Shown here piece by piece: positions 48,001 through 59,679 of a stretch of 64,000 nucleotides of DNA (position 1 is its first letter; every line of letters begins with the position of its first letter). The notes beneath the pieces were generated by a model. That model ran no database searches and was not told where the DNA came from. It worked only from the letters and a program-made list of their open reading frames with translations. The DNA is from Climacium dendroides (taxonomy: Eukaryota > Streptophyta > Bryopsida > Hypnales > Climaciaceae), in assembly GCA_950106755.1 (NCBI GenBank), contig OX467086.1, positions 16,262,001 through 16,326,000 of the forward strand, read 5' to 3'. Both the position numbers and the translations under genes were made by a program.

Positions 48001-48449
48001 ACCAACAATAAGGAATTATATGACATCGTTTTTGGTTGGCTAGCTAGACTTTTGTTACTCCAATAGTCCAATCTGTACATAATTGTCAATTGACACTGTT
48101 TTAGAATATTAATCAACTCCGCAATGTTATTTGGGAAAGAAAGGATAATAAAAAGCAAGTACAGAAGAGGATAAACTACTGAGTCATTCCTCTTCGGTTT
48201 GAGTTTACGGAAGTGATTCCTATTCGTTTTTCCTCCCTGGCTCCATAATTCTAAATTAGAATATTTACCAATATACCATGTGCAGGTACGAATGGATCAC
48301 CTCTTCTAGTTCAGAGTACATCAGTACAGCTAAGCAACGTACTCCAATACGACCACTGCACACTGATCGAGAAGATGACGACAGCCGGAACTGATCGACA
48401 GTGACGAGCAGAAATCACAATAGTACAAGAGTGGGGTAGAATGACACCC
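45001..48449. other. GC-balanced island without recognisable protein genes
   Basis: Similar in texture to the 36-42.9 kb island. The frames are short, overlap on both strands and show no domains. A small AATAATGGTCCT tandem lies near 45260-45304. No tRNA or rRNA was seen. Confidence 0.35.
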
Positions 48450-48585
48450 CACGAATGACACCAAATAGACAAATGTCACTTAGACACCAAATAGATAAAT
48501 GTCACCAAATAGATAAATGACACCAAATAGATAAATGTCACCAAATAGATAAATGTCACCAAATAGATAAATGACACCATACATA
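48450..48585. repeat. 18-bp tandem repeat
   Basis: About seven copies of ACCAAATAGATAAATGTC, with ATGAC replacing ATGTC in some units and a 3-base interruption after the first. The unit is a multiple of three, so the minus strand stays open as a repeating Val-(Thr/Ser)-Phe-Ile-Tyr-Leu hexapeptide within a 102-codon frame (48476-48784). That frame is probably fortuitous. A small GTGGGGT/ACCCCAC hairpin precedes the array at 48432-48453. Confidence 0.85.
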
Positions 48586-51250
48586 CTAATCTTTTACCTG
48601 CACAAAGGCCGCTCCTTTTGAAATCAGACACAAATGGGACAATAAACGTATAAAAACAACACATGCCATACGATCTTCCAAAATTGCTTCTAGATACCTT
48701 CTCTTTTCTGAAATGAAGCTGCAAATCTAGGCATACTGGCATAAGTGCAGGCATATTAATTTGGCACTCCACTATCATAATCAAGGATCATTCCAAGTTT
48801 GGTAAAGATTGTTATGTGTCATTCAAAGCTTGTAGCCCACCTTTCTAGCAGTGGAGACTGGAGATGAACATACAAAGCCTGACATCAAGATTTTTATGTG
48901 CTAGCTTCGTAACCAAGCTGCTTGACGACAGCGGGAGAGGGCACGCAAGAACAAAGCCATGTGATCTAACATGAGTGTATTCCAGCGTGCTCTCTCTCGT
49001 TGTCACCAAGCAAATTACCTTCTCGCATACATCAAACTCATACTACCATATAATCAGGCATCATGCTCATTAGCTCACTTCGATGTTCGACGACCCGACC
49101 AGCAAATTGAAGTCCCCAGGAATGGCAACTGGAGGCGCAGAGCGAGAGAGATGTGCTGTACTGCTGCCAGCTCTCCATTGATCCGGCCACCATGAACACG
49201 CCACGGCCCCGTACATCGATCAACCTGGCTCCCACACGAACCCACACGAACGTCGAGCACACTCGTGCAGTGCGCCGTCTCGCAGAGAGCCGGCTGTCGA
49301 CAGGAGTCCTTGGCAATGAGAGGGGAGCAAGCACCGGGAGCAAGCGGCCGTGGTGATAAACCTGAGTGACTGTCCATTTCGTCGTGACCAGGCCCGTTTT
49401 ATGGAAAACACACGAGCTGTCTGAGCCTTGCTTGGCGGAGGAGGGGCCCTTGATTGAGCTGGTTGCCTGTCTGTCTTCATGTGAACTGGACGGGACTGGG
49501 TCCTACTTCCCCACCGGGTCTCTGGAATCACTCCGGCATCATTGACCAGTTATTCCCAGCGTCAGTGGGGTGCTGGTTCATATATGCCGCAGCTGATTTT
49601 GTCAAAGTGCACGTCTGAGGTTTACATGTCGATCATGTGACTCATGTGACGTTTTAAAAAGGAAACCATTTTACTATATTACGGAGTACTGCACAAGTTA
49701 ATTCAATCAGTTCACCCAAAAGTAATAACTATGTAGAACTCATACTAAATTTGAAGTGTTCAAAATGAGGTTTGAAGCTGGGGCCATCGACAGTCACTTC
49801 CAAGGCAAGTGATGTCACAGGCCAAAGAAAATGAGGTCACTAGATTTGATATACAGTAGACCCACATGCATGTGTTTCTCTGAAAGTATCTAGACTCGGA
49901 AAGTTGAGAAGTGTGAGAAGTGTACAGAAAGTCAATTTCGTAAAGTGACTTGATTCCAGCGCCAAAAATAGAGACACATATGTACAGAAAGGTCTAAAAT
50001 CTACGCCAAGCACGGATTTATGTTGCAAAACAGGTGTTCTGAAAGGTTCCAAAGTATTTGAAATACCGCCATTTTAACAAAGTTGACGTTACAAGTCATT
50101 CACAAAAAAGTAAGGGAGTTTAGGGTTACTAGTATGCGCTTGTTACTTGTGAAGATTTGTGTGGGCTCCAAGCTGCCCAGGGCACTTCTCATTCACTGGT
50201 AGGTAGGTGAGCCCTTCGAGGTGGCCAACTGAAACCTTGAACTCAAAATTCTAGGATGTGGCTTCAAAATTGTTGATGTGGCTTCCAGCAGTTCTCCATC
50301 AGCTGGAGACGGAACTCAGAAACTGCTCCTCTCTCGGTTCCACGAAACTCAGTTATTATTTTGCCAGCTGCTGTCGTGAAGTTTCAACTCAACAGCTTGA
50401 GGAATACGTGGTTCTAGACTTGTAGCTACAGGAGCTGCCGGTTGGGGATTTCAAGGAATCCGGAGAATTTGGCTTGAAGTGGGACCTGGACGGGAATGCT
50501 TTGAACCCATTCTCCATCGAATTTGTCCTTGCACGTGAACAGGCCTTCATCACATACCTCTGATTTGTCCTGTTTCGGAACAGAACATCTATTGCTCCAA
50601 CTAGCTGGTGACGTGCTTCCATCCCAGCACACTTGATTTCAAGGGAATATTTGGAGACGTGATTTGAGCTGCGTTCTCTTACTTTCCGTGAAGTGGAGCA
50701 AGTCTTCTTCTGAATTTCTGGCACTGACTGGGACCCAAACAGGATCTCATCATCACAACACCTTGCTTCCCACAAGAAGAGATGCTCGTGCACACTCGGG
50801 TGCAAATGCCCAACCAGTACTGTGCAAGGGTGCATTTCTCCACACCACGCTTCCATGTGCCGGCAAAGTCGGTCAAAGACTCAAATACACTACAAGACAA
50901 AGCATTTTGTTGACATTTCTCATGGAAGTGTGATTGATTGATGAAGGGAAGAAAAAAAACTAACAAACTTTGCCGACATGATTTTAGGATGGAGTACATG
51001 ATTTGAGAAGTTTTGTTGACTGAGAACTTGGCCAAATTTGGTAATTGACTTTGACCTACAATTATGGAAGGTCCCCATTTTGGGGGACTGGATGTCTCCA
51101 CTTCAGGAAACCAAAATTTAACTATAATTGGGCTCATAATATACCATTGGAAAGGTATTGAGAAAAGCTATCTAACGGTGTAATAAAAGTCCAGTTTGGA
51201 CAAAAACTCCACTCGTGGGACCATGCTAAAGAATTGACAGAATGAAATTC
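48586..51250. other. GC-balanced island, continued; no recognised gene
   Basis: Contains overlapping frames of 100 to 155 codons at 49038-49531 and 50389-51137 on the minus strand and shorter ones on the plus strand. None shows a domain I know, and they lie in competing frames, so I do not call a gene. The interval 49990-50100 shares a phrase with 40725-40785. Confidence 0.35.
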
Positions 51251-52707
51251 TGGATGTTAGGAGTGTAGAGAGTACTTTGACAACAAGGCAATCCTACTAA
51301 ATTTCGTTATTAGGATCAGCCAAAAAATTGTTTAAAAATAGATGAAATTCTGAATGTGAAGGGGGTTGATTGCAAGAAATACTTCTCTTTTTCCTGTCTG
51401 GTTGTCCCCTTGGTCTTAGACATGTGATTTTTTGCTCATAACTTTTGCATTGTAAGTCAGTTTGATATAAAATTTGAAATAAAGGTACATGTGGTAATTT
51501 TAAGCATTGTAAAGGTACATTGTAAATAGTTTATTCTATTTTATTATTATTATTTTATTATTTTTAAATAATATCCACATCCTCCAATTGAATGTTTACC
51601 TTTGCCATTTGTAGGAGGTTTGTACTTTGTACTATTTTCAACCCAAAAATGCAATTCTTAAAAGTCAAAAAATTGTAAAAAGAAGAATTCTACTAAAGTT
51701 ATATAAGCCCACAGAGAGATTTTGTTGGATTAGTAAAGTATCCACCTTCCACATGTCTTCAAAGTGTACTATCTTTTCACAAAAATATAGAGAACACAAT
51801 TTTTATCTCAAAAATGCAAATGTTTGAAAAGGAACACCTTCAAGTTAGAAAAAGGAGACAATTTTTTTCTTAAATTTTTACAAAAAATAAAACATCAAAT
51901 TAAGTATTCATTTTCTTGGCATTTTTCAATTTCCACTGTTCTTTCATTGAGCGTAACTTTTAAGGATAAATTATTCTACGCTTGAATTTTTATATACATA
52001 TTATTTAATTTAAATGATTTACAAATATCTATATTTTATTTTATCTTCAAAAAAATTATTTCAAAAGTCATAGTATTTATTAAAATAGGCTATTTTGAAA
52101 CAAAAACAAGTAAACAACATATGTTTTTTTGCAATTGCAATAACCCAAAGATGATAAAGTTAATACTTTTTGTCATACTAGAGATACAAATATACAATCA
52201 CAAACTCAAAGAAAAATATTGGTACCTAAGATGATTGGTACATTCATCCAAAAATGAGTGATATAACTGATATTATCTATAGAATATGTAGCAAAGCAAA
52301 ATTTTCATCTACTAAAAATTGGAAAATATATTGCCTAATATTCCCCCAAGTTTTTTTGGTATTTCTTCTTAGCAAAATATGACTAAAAAAACCCGTATAT
52401 GTAAACAACATTATTCAATGCACATTTCAGCATAATTTGATGTGAATAGTGAAGTGAATGCATTTATACAAGATGAAATGGTAGGCACTTCACAAAAGTA
52501 CATCATTTTCTCATATACCACACTCTCAACATGTACAACCACCTTTTTGGTTGTAATATCTATATTTGCCTCAATGCCATGTGTTTATTTTGCATCTCCA
52601 CATGTACAATTGTATAATGATGGAATAAGATGTCCGTATTGGTTGTAATGTCCACATTTGTTGCAATACCATTTGTTGATTGTATATTTCCACTTGTAAA
52701 ATTATTT
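51251..52707. other. AT-rich spacer, no gene seen
   Basis: AT-rich repeat-like DNA with no supported features; only short frames. Confidence 0.4.
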
Positions 52708-53371
52708 AACCTCTAAAGCCCTAAATTTCATTTTTTGGCATTATAATGATTTGGAGTAGCTTACTACAAATGAAGCTTTTTATTTTTTAATTTTAAATTT
52801 TCACATAACATGTGCCCAAAGAGTAGCTTTAAAGCCCAACAATTTTCAAAACTTTTGACTACATGGTTAAAACGTTATTGTATGATATGTAATTTTCAAC
52901 AATTGGCAGGTAGCCTAAGCACCAAAAAAAACTTCTTTAAAAATCATTTTTTTAAGAATTTTTTTTTAATTGGTTCTTTAGATTTATTTAAACATGGAAA
53001 GCTTTGAACCATTCCATTTTGATTAATGAAATGAAATTTATGAGGAGTTTTAGTTTGTGGGTAGTTTGCAGGTAGTTACAAAATCTCTATTCTAAAATAA
53101 ATTTTGAAGTCCTCTATTTAACTCAATTTTCAATATTTTTGGTAAAAAGTAAAAACATTAGGTGTAGTTTGTTTATTACAACTTTACTACACGGTGGAAA
53201 TTTCTGAAATTTTTTCCACATCTTTTCAAACTAGATTACTACAAGATCCTTAGATCCTAAGGTTACATGTGTCTAAAAATGGGTTTTTTTCTAAAATTTA
53301 ATACTTGTATTAAAAATGGCAATTTTGGAGCACTTTTGGTGAAAATATAGTCAAAAACCTTTAGGGGTTAA
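52708..53371. mobile_element. Dispersed repeat bounded by TTAACCTCTAAA...TTTAGGGGTTAA
   Basis: About 660 bp starting TTAACCTCTAAAGCCCTAAA and ending CAAAAACCTTTAGGGGTTAA. It matches the 19.7-20.63 kb element over most of its length, but lacks part of the middle. The ends are inverted repeats of about 12 bp. No ORF. It is the cleanest member of this family in the window. Confidence 0.55.
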
Positions 53372-53520
53372 TGATGTGATAATAAATATGGAATAAGAAT
53401 TTTTTAACATTGTTTTAAATATGGTGTTGTTGCAATCCCTAATGAATTGTCATAAGTATTAACAATAGTATATTATAATATAATATTCAAATGATTATAT
53501 TATTATTAATATGTTACATC

Positions 53521-54540
53521 ATACTACTAAAATCATAAGTCCCTCTATAATATCACAAATGCTTTCATTAATACTAGGGGCTTGTGCTTACATATTAGTA
53601 AAAATTTGATATATTTGAATAGAATGCATGATAATGATTTTGATAAGTCTTTAAAATAATTATTTTAATTATTTTATAAAAATATTTCCAATCATGCATA
53701 CATAGAAATCATATTTTCACACAATGTGATATTACTGAAATAGAGTAGCAGTGCACAATCACCTCTGTAATATCACTTTTTACAAAAGGTGATATTATAA
53801 AAATAATATAGTCGTTGCAATTCAGGTGATATTAAAGAGAATCAATATGGTGATATTATAAAGGTAGCAATTCCATTGCTTTTCTAGGCTTTATACTTTT
53901 TTGCACTTCTATACACGGTTGTCATATCAGATGGAATCTCATTGTTTACGGACAGAATCGGACCCATTAGGGTTGACCGGTTGCAAACTTCAGAGGCTTA
54001 TAACTTTTGCAAAAATACTTCAAATCGGGCAAATGAAATGTTTTTAGGCATCTACAGAAACTGATATGACAACCGTGCTTTCCGTCTGATATGACAACCG
54101 TGCTTCTATGATTTTTTGCTTTTGTGAGGTTTGAGCTTTTAATTTCAATTTTCTGTTGCTACTACCAAATGATTTGGGAAATTTATTAGATTGAACCGAT
54201 TTTGGATCTCACAACAATTTAATTGTTTACGAAGCTTTTGAGATTTACAAGTTTTTTTTTCAAATTCTTCTATTTGAGTTGCCATTGTTTGTAACAATTG
54301 AGTCAAATTTTTAATGCATTCTAATGTATGTGTATCTTTTACTGTATATCATTCATCATTCATTAAATTTCTATTGTTTATTTTAGTATATTTTTATTTA
54401 TAAAAAAAATTATATGAATATTTTAGTAATTTTTATTTAAAGATTTATTGAAATTCTTGCTCTACATTCTATCTAATACCTTAAAATTTTAATGAAATTC
54501 TAATGGTGAATGCATAGCATAGCAAGCGCCAAACGCTAGT
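53521..54540 (+). mobile_element. Inverted-repeat-ended element, copy 4, with nested insert
   Basis: Same order as copies 1 and 2, starting with the shared ACTACTAAAATCATAAG flank and ending GCCAAACGCTAGT. The left inverted repeat is partly deleted: CTTGTGCTT jumps straight to ACATATTAG. A 189-bp MITE is nested inside it. The short conserved reading frame is broken. Confidence 0.65.
53914..54102. mobile_element. Nested MITE, 189 bp
   Basis: Ends are CACGGTTGTCATATCAGA and its reverse complement, and CTTCTAT (53906-53912 and 54103-54109) is duplicated on either side. The uninterrupted sequence is visible in copy 3, which proves insertion. The right end is present twice (TGATATGACAACCGTG at about 54062-54077 and 54087-54102). 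A 7- or 8-bp duplication suits hAT- or Mutator-type elements. No coding capacity. Confidence 0.82.
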
Positions 54541-57500
54541 TATAAGGAAAAAAAAATATAAACTCAGCATACATCAAGAACCTATTCATTCTTCATCTTA
54601 TGACAAAGCAAAAATGAATGATTTAAGGACTACATAATCCTACTAGGGAGTAACTCTATAACTCTCAGAGGACTTGACATTTTAAAGAAAGAAAATACTT
54701 TATATAAGCAGGAATTGGAATATGTCAAAACATAGTAATTGAAAACTTAGCAAAACTATAGACCTCATCTAAACATTATAATTTAATATATATTTTTAAT
54801 TTCAACTTGAAATTGTGTTTTTAAAATTTTTTTTTAGCTTCAAAAATCCATTGTAAATCCACCATTCAAAAGCTATCGACAAAGTTCAAAGGGAAAATAT
54901 AAAAAATAAACCTCCTTATCCCTCTTTGAACTTAGTCTTTAAGTTTCTAGTGGAGTTTTCTAATCACAAATGGATTTTTAGAGATAAAATTCAACTTGAT
55001 TTCCCAAATTTATAAGTTGAATAAATTTTGGAAAAAATGAAATTACTATACATAAATGAGATTTAAAATTTTGTTAAGCTCTTAGCTTTTGAGTTTTTAG
55101 TATGAGTGGTTATGTTTTCACCTTACTTCAAATTATCCAATATTCTTTGTATACATTGCATTAGAGATTGTTTTTATTGTATTCAAGATAATTACATTGT
55201 ATACAACACCATGATAGAGTTTTGTTGGGTCTTGCTCTTTGCAAAGACCCTTTATTGTTTTTAGGTCCAAAGTTAACCTAAGTTACGATCCAAATGCAAA
55301 GTTTTACAAGAAGTTTCATTAGTTTCACACTATAGCAAAACTTTCTACTTGAACTTATAAGGCATTCCAAGTGCAAAATCACCATTAATCAAAAACTGTC
55401 AAATCTAGATTCTTGCCTAGAATGAAGATATTAATTTTGATGATATGCAAGGTTTAATCCCTAGAGGTTCAAGTAACCATTCAATGTACACAAGAAATAA
55501 TGGGTAGTTGCTCACAAAGTCAATTTTGGTTGGATGTTCTAGAAATTTGATAGAAAGTGTGAATATGTACCCTTTTGTTAGAAATATATTTTTTTATTCA
55601 AATCAAGAATTTGAATAAAAAGTTATGCTGCCTTCAATTCTTTGGTCAATACATGTAAAAACATTTCTCTTTAATAAGTTTAATTACTTCTAAAATTTGA
55701 TAGATGTGTAACTAACATGCATTACAGACCATTTGAAGTCACTAGAAGACCTTCGCAGGGCAATTGCTTGCAGAGGGAAAGGACAGTGCCATCTCTGCTA
55801 TCCATTGTGCTACCAATGTTGCCATATTGCCAACAATGTCGAAATTTCCAAGAGTGTAGCCAAAGAAGAAGGTTTGACCGCAAGTCGGCAACCCAAGTGG
55901 AAAGTGGACAATTGTGGGTCAATAAACTACAATTATTTTATGTAAGCATGGCAATTGACAATGGCCTTCTACTTGAGTTCCATGTAAGCATGTTCAAAGG
56001 ATAAATACTTTTAAATTGAATAACTTCAATATCATAAGCTATGAATAACATAATTGACCGCAATGCCGCATAGATGGGGACATGTTTGAAATTTTGCAGA
56101 CTTCAAGATTGGCACTACCTTAATCTTCTTGGAAATGAATATTTTAACCACCAAAATTAATAGTTTAACTAGGGAAGAGAGTACCACTTGTCCTAATATG
56201 CAACCAATGTAGGTAGTGCAAGAATTGGATGTGATTGGAGCTTTGGCAGCATGTGTGACATATAGGCAAACACTTGGTTGCAATTCAATACCAATAATAT
56301 GGAGATATAGATGTTTGAATAGTTGTCCAACTATAGCTAGAAGATTAGAAGCTTGTCCATCCCAAAATTCCAATGATTCACCTTACTCAAGGCCTTCCAA
56401 ATGAATGACCTCAAATGGTCTCTAATGATATATGATGCAACTGTCAAAAATGACAACCATATGTTGTAGTGAAGAAATATCACTCTAGGAGGAAATAAAT
56501 TTTGTTGACCATATCAAGTAAGGTAAAAAAAAACTTGTTTTTCTAACTTCCAACATTATAATCTTTCAATTTGTGCCATCAAATTTTTTTTATTTTTTCA
56601 CACATTTCTACATATTCAGCCCAAATTTATATTGTTGGTTTTCTAATTTAATCATTTAAAAAATTCACTACCCTAAAATATGGCAATGTTTGACAATTTG
56701 TGCCCAAAATGTGCCTTGGTTCTTTAAAGGTTAAACATTAGAACTTTGTAGTACATCTATTACTAGATTTTAGGAAATCCATATAGAAAAAATTCTAGCC
56801 ATTTAATAGTAACCATGCTTTCATTGTTGCAGCTTGTTATGATTAGAAGAGTGCATATGATCATAATTATGCTCTCATCACATTGATTTTGTGACATCTT
56901 CTTTACATTCCTAACGCTGGAGAATTGTTATCCTTTTTGTTGTATGTTAGCCATTTGCTTTCTTTTATTTTGGAACATCATTGCATAAATTAGACTATGA
57001 TTACAATTATTTGTCAAGGTTTAAAAAACCCGTAAATTCTTTATCCTTCACATAGGTGCAAAGAAAGATTTCTTGCAAATGTATTTCTAAACATTCAAAA
57101 CAACTTTTTATAATTTTGTTGGTTGTATTTCACCTCTATAAAGGTTTTTTTTTGGATTTTTTAATTATTTTTTATTATTTATTTATCAAAGAATCTTTTA
57201 CTTAAAATTTTCCATTATCTTATTTTGTACATAACATTTTGGAGATTTATTTGAATCTAAAAATTTGCAAATACAATCTTTACTATATTTTTCTAATTAT
57301 ATATATTTTATTTTATTATCAAATATATTTTTCATAGTCTTATAGTATTCTTTATACTCCCCTCTCAAATGGCAAATGCAACAAAATCAGCAAGTGTTTT
57401 GTGCTTTCATCTAGGGGCCCTTGCAAATATTGTATATGATATCTTGTTTGGCATTCGTTTGAAATAACAAAAAATCTAAGTCTAATACATCATTGCCACA

Positions 57501-58568
57501 ATTGTTTTCAATGATTTTTATTATGAATAATAAAAAAATGTTACCTCTAACATGTTTAACGTAGAAATAAATAGTTTCCAACAATTTTCTAATCTTGTAC
57601 TATTGAAAGGCATGTACAATTTTCTAATCTATTATAGCAACCTCCAATTTTCAACAATACAAGGTTCTAAAGGTATATAGGGCTATTGCTCTATTTGACA
57701 CTTTCCTAAATCTACCAAAGATTCCTAATGCATTCCTAATTAATCATAAGCTAAACCCTTCATCCAAAATTTTCAACTTGCTTTGTATGTCTATATGTAC
57801 AAGATTTGTTGTGCTCAATATGACAAATCCAATTACTAATAGGCACATAATAGAACATTTTTATGAACACGCACTTGACACTTGTGCTTATTTGCAGTCC
57901 ATAGTTGATGTGAAGGACCATCAAGCCCAATTGTATCTTGCATGCAAATTGTCTTATATGTGGAACTGCTAATATTATAAATCACCACAAACAAATTTGG
58001 TTATGATTCAAACATGCCACAAATGGTGACCTTTTCTTGACTTTCCAAGATACAACCATACCATATTCCAAGTTGTTTATACTCCCATTTTTGTAGAGAA
58101 AAGATTGTTTTTGTAATCAATGTCCACTTATCTATCCAAAGAAAACACATGATTGAATTGCATTTATTTAGGATATTACATAAACATCAATGTACACATC
58201 AAATAATGAGGTAATATAATAGTATCCAAAAATCTTCCCAACAAAACATACCTCAACCTCTTTATCCTCTTTATCATCACCTCTAATATGCCATCCTAGA
58301 ATATCTTGCTCCCTTGATACACTTGCACGATTGTAATACATTTGAACTCTATCAAAAGTATCTGAACTGATCAACACGTTTTGTTGCTTCAAGTTGTTCT
58401 GGACATTTTACAACATACTGTTGCGTTGATTCGGAAGACTTGATATGGACATTGTATTCTGCTGGTGAAGATCACGATAAAGTTTGGACCCTACAAGATG
58501 TGATTAACGAGGTTTGAGTGAGCAATATCTCGATCACTGGGGCAATTCGAGGTATGCCCTGTACTTAC
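54541..58568. other. AT-rich DNA with short frames, no recognised gene
   Basis: The frames at 55717-56004 (plus) and 56032-56373 (minus) are somewhat longer than expected in such AT-rich DNA and the sequence is less AT-rich around 55.7-56.4 kb, but I recognise no protein; they may be retroelement remains. The frame at 58168-58392 (minus, 74 codons) is also unassigned. A TTTAAAGGTTAAA end-type motif occurs near 56725. Confidence 0.35.
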
Positions 58569-59521
58569 CTGAATTGCTTGCATAACCCAAGGTTCTCGCC
58601 AATATTTGCACTGTTGGGCAAGGATGAGTAAGTTATGCCTCCAAGAAGGTTCGCCCCGTCTTCATATTCAAGTAATTCAACCGCCATCATGTACTGTACA
58701 TCACATGTCATTGAGCTACAACAAACAAAGCCCTGATCATTGCGGTGAAGAAGCAACTACAGTAGTAGTCAAACACTCAAATCATGATCTCTTTTGGCAA
58801 AGCGAACACGACCTACCGCAGGCTTCCAGAGCCCTGTCTTCACGTCATAGCATATATACGACTCCAACTTGGTGAGTGAGTGTCATCATTCATTGGAGAC
58901 AGATCCACAGCAACATGTCTGCACGTCTTGGAAAAGATAAATTCCCTCATGATCATAGGGTCCGTGGTACTCCGGCCCTAGTAGGAGGAATCCAGCACTT
59001 GCCACTGAAGAATAAGCATGTTCTAAACCGAGATTGAAGCAAGGCAAGGATTTGAAAGTTTGCATCTTCGTTGCTGAGTGATCACCAAGTTGACGCCCCC
59101 CAAAACTCCCATGCAAGTGTGCTGCGGTCTTTTGGCAGCTCGCAGGGGCCGGGATTCCACACAACAAAGTCTTGTAGACTTGGAAGCTTGCATGTTCCAT
59201 AAGGTCTGCGACAAAGAATTCCTTCGCAGACGGACTCCAAATCTCCAATTCGTCCTAGCTGGAGAGAATGTGAAGCTTGCTGCCATTGTAGAGCATTGTG
59301 ATCCAATGTCATGGTCTCGCACAAGTGGTTCACCACCGGGTTCTCCATTCATGGCCTTCCACAACCACCGAAATAACAGCAAGTCTCGCCAGGTTGTGTT
59401 GGCCCTCCTGAGCTTAATTGGATGCAATTGTGAGAACTGAAGGTGGCCAAAACATTTCAATTCTCCAGAAGTTCTTGCTGTAGATGCTCCCAGATGGTGG
59501 AATCCAACGATGTATCCAAGC
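58569..59521 (-). pseudogene. F-box/kelch-type protein pseudogene
   Basis: Minus-strand GC-balanced block flanked by splice-like signals (TTCTTCAG before 59521 and CAG|GTAAGTAC after 58569). At its start WEHLQQELLE, then after a stop VLATF, then in another frame KLRRANTTWRDLLLF follow the F-box pattern (W-x-x-LP-x-ELL...VL...RLR-x-V-x-x-x-W-x-x-LL). Downstream LQDFVVWNPGPCELPKDRS resembles the 'NPLT...ELP' stretch of plant F-box/kelch proteins, and KLESYICYDVKTGLWKPAVG a kelch-like repeat. These pieces lie in different frames with several stops, so the gene is dead. Intact relatives are substrate receptors of SCF ubiquitin ligases. Assignment rests on motif patterns only. Confidence 0.5.
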
Positions 59522-59654
59522 CTGAAGAAAACACAACAAAATTAATTGAACGACATTCTCAGAGGCGTCAGAGCTTCAATCACCCCTAAGCGCACAAGGA
59601 GACCGGCAAGGCGTTACCCCAGGTATTATATTTCAACATGTAACTTTACCCCTA

Positions 59655-59671
59655 CCCCCCCCCCCCCCCCC
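59655..59671 (+). repeat. Homopolymer of 17 C
   Basis: An uninterrupted run of C preceded by CCCCTA. It is the only such G/C homopolymer in the window. Its length may be uncertain for sequencing reasons. Confidence 0.9.
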
Positions 59672-59679
59672 GTTCAAAG

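Noticed and set aside
50389..51137. Two overlapping minus-strand ORFs of 155 and 152 codons
   Set aside because: They occupy competing frames and show no recognisable motif. I could not support either as a gene.
55717..56373. Overlapping frames near 56 kb as a gene
   Set aside because: No domain, no splice structure and frames on both strands; only noted as possible retroelement remains.
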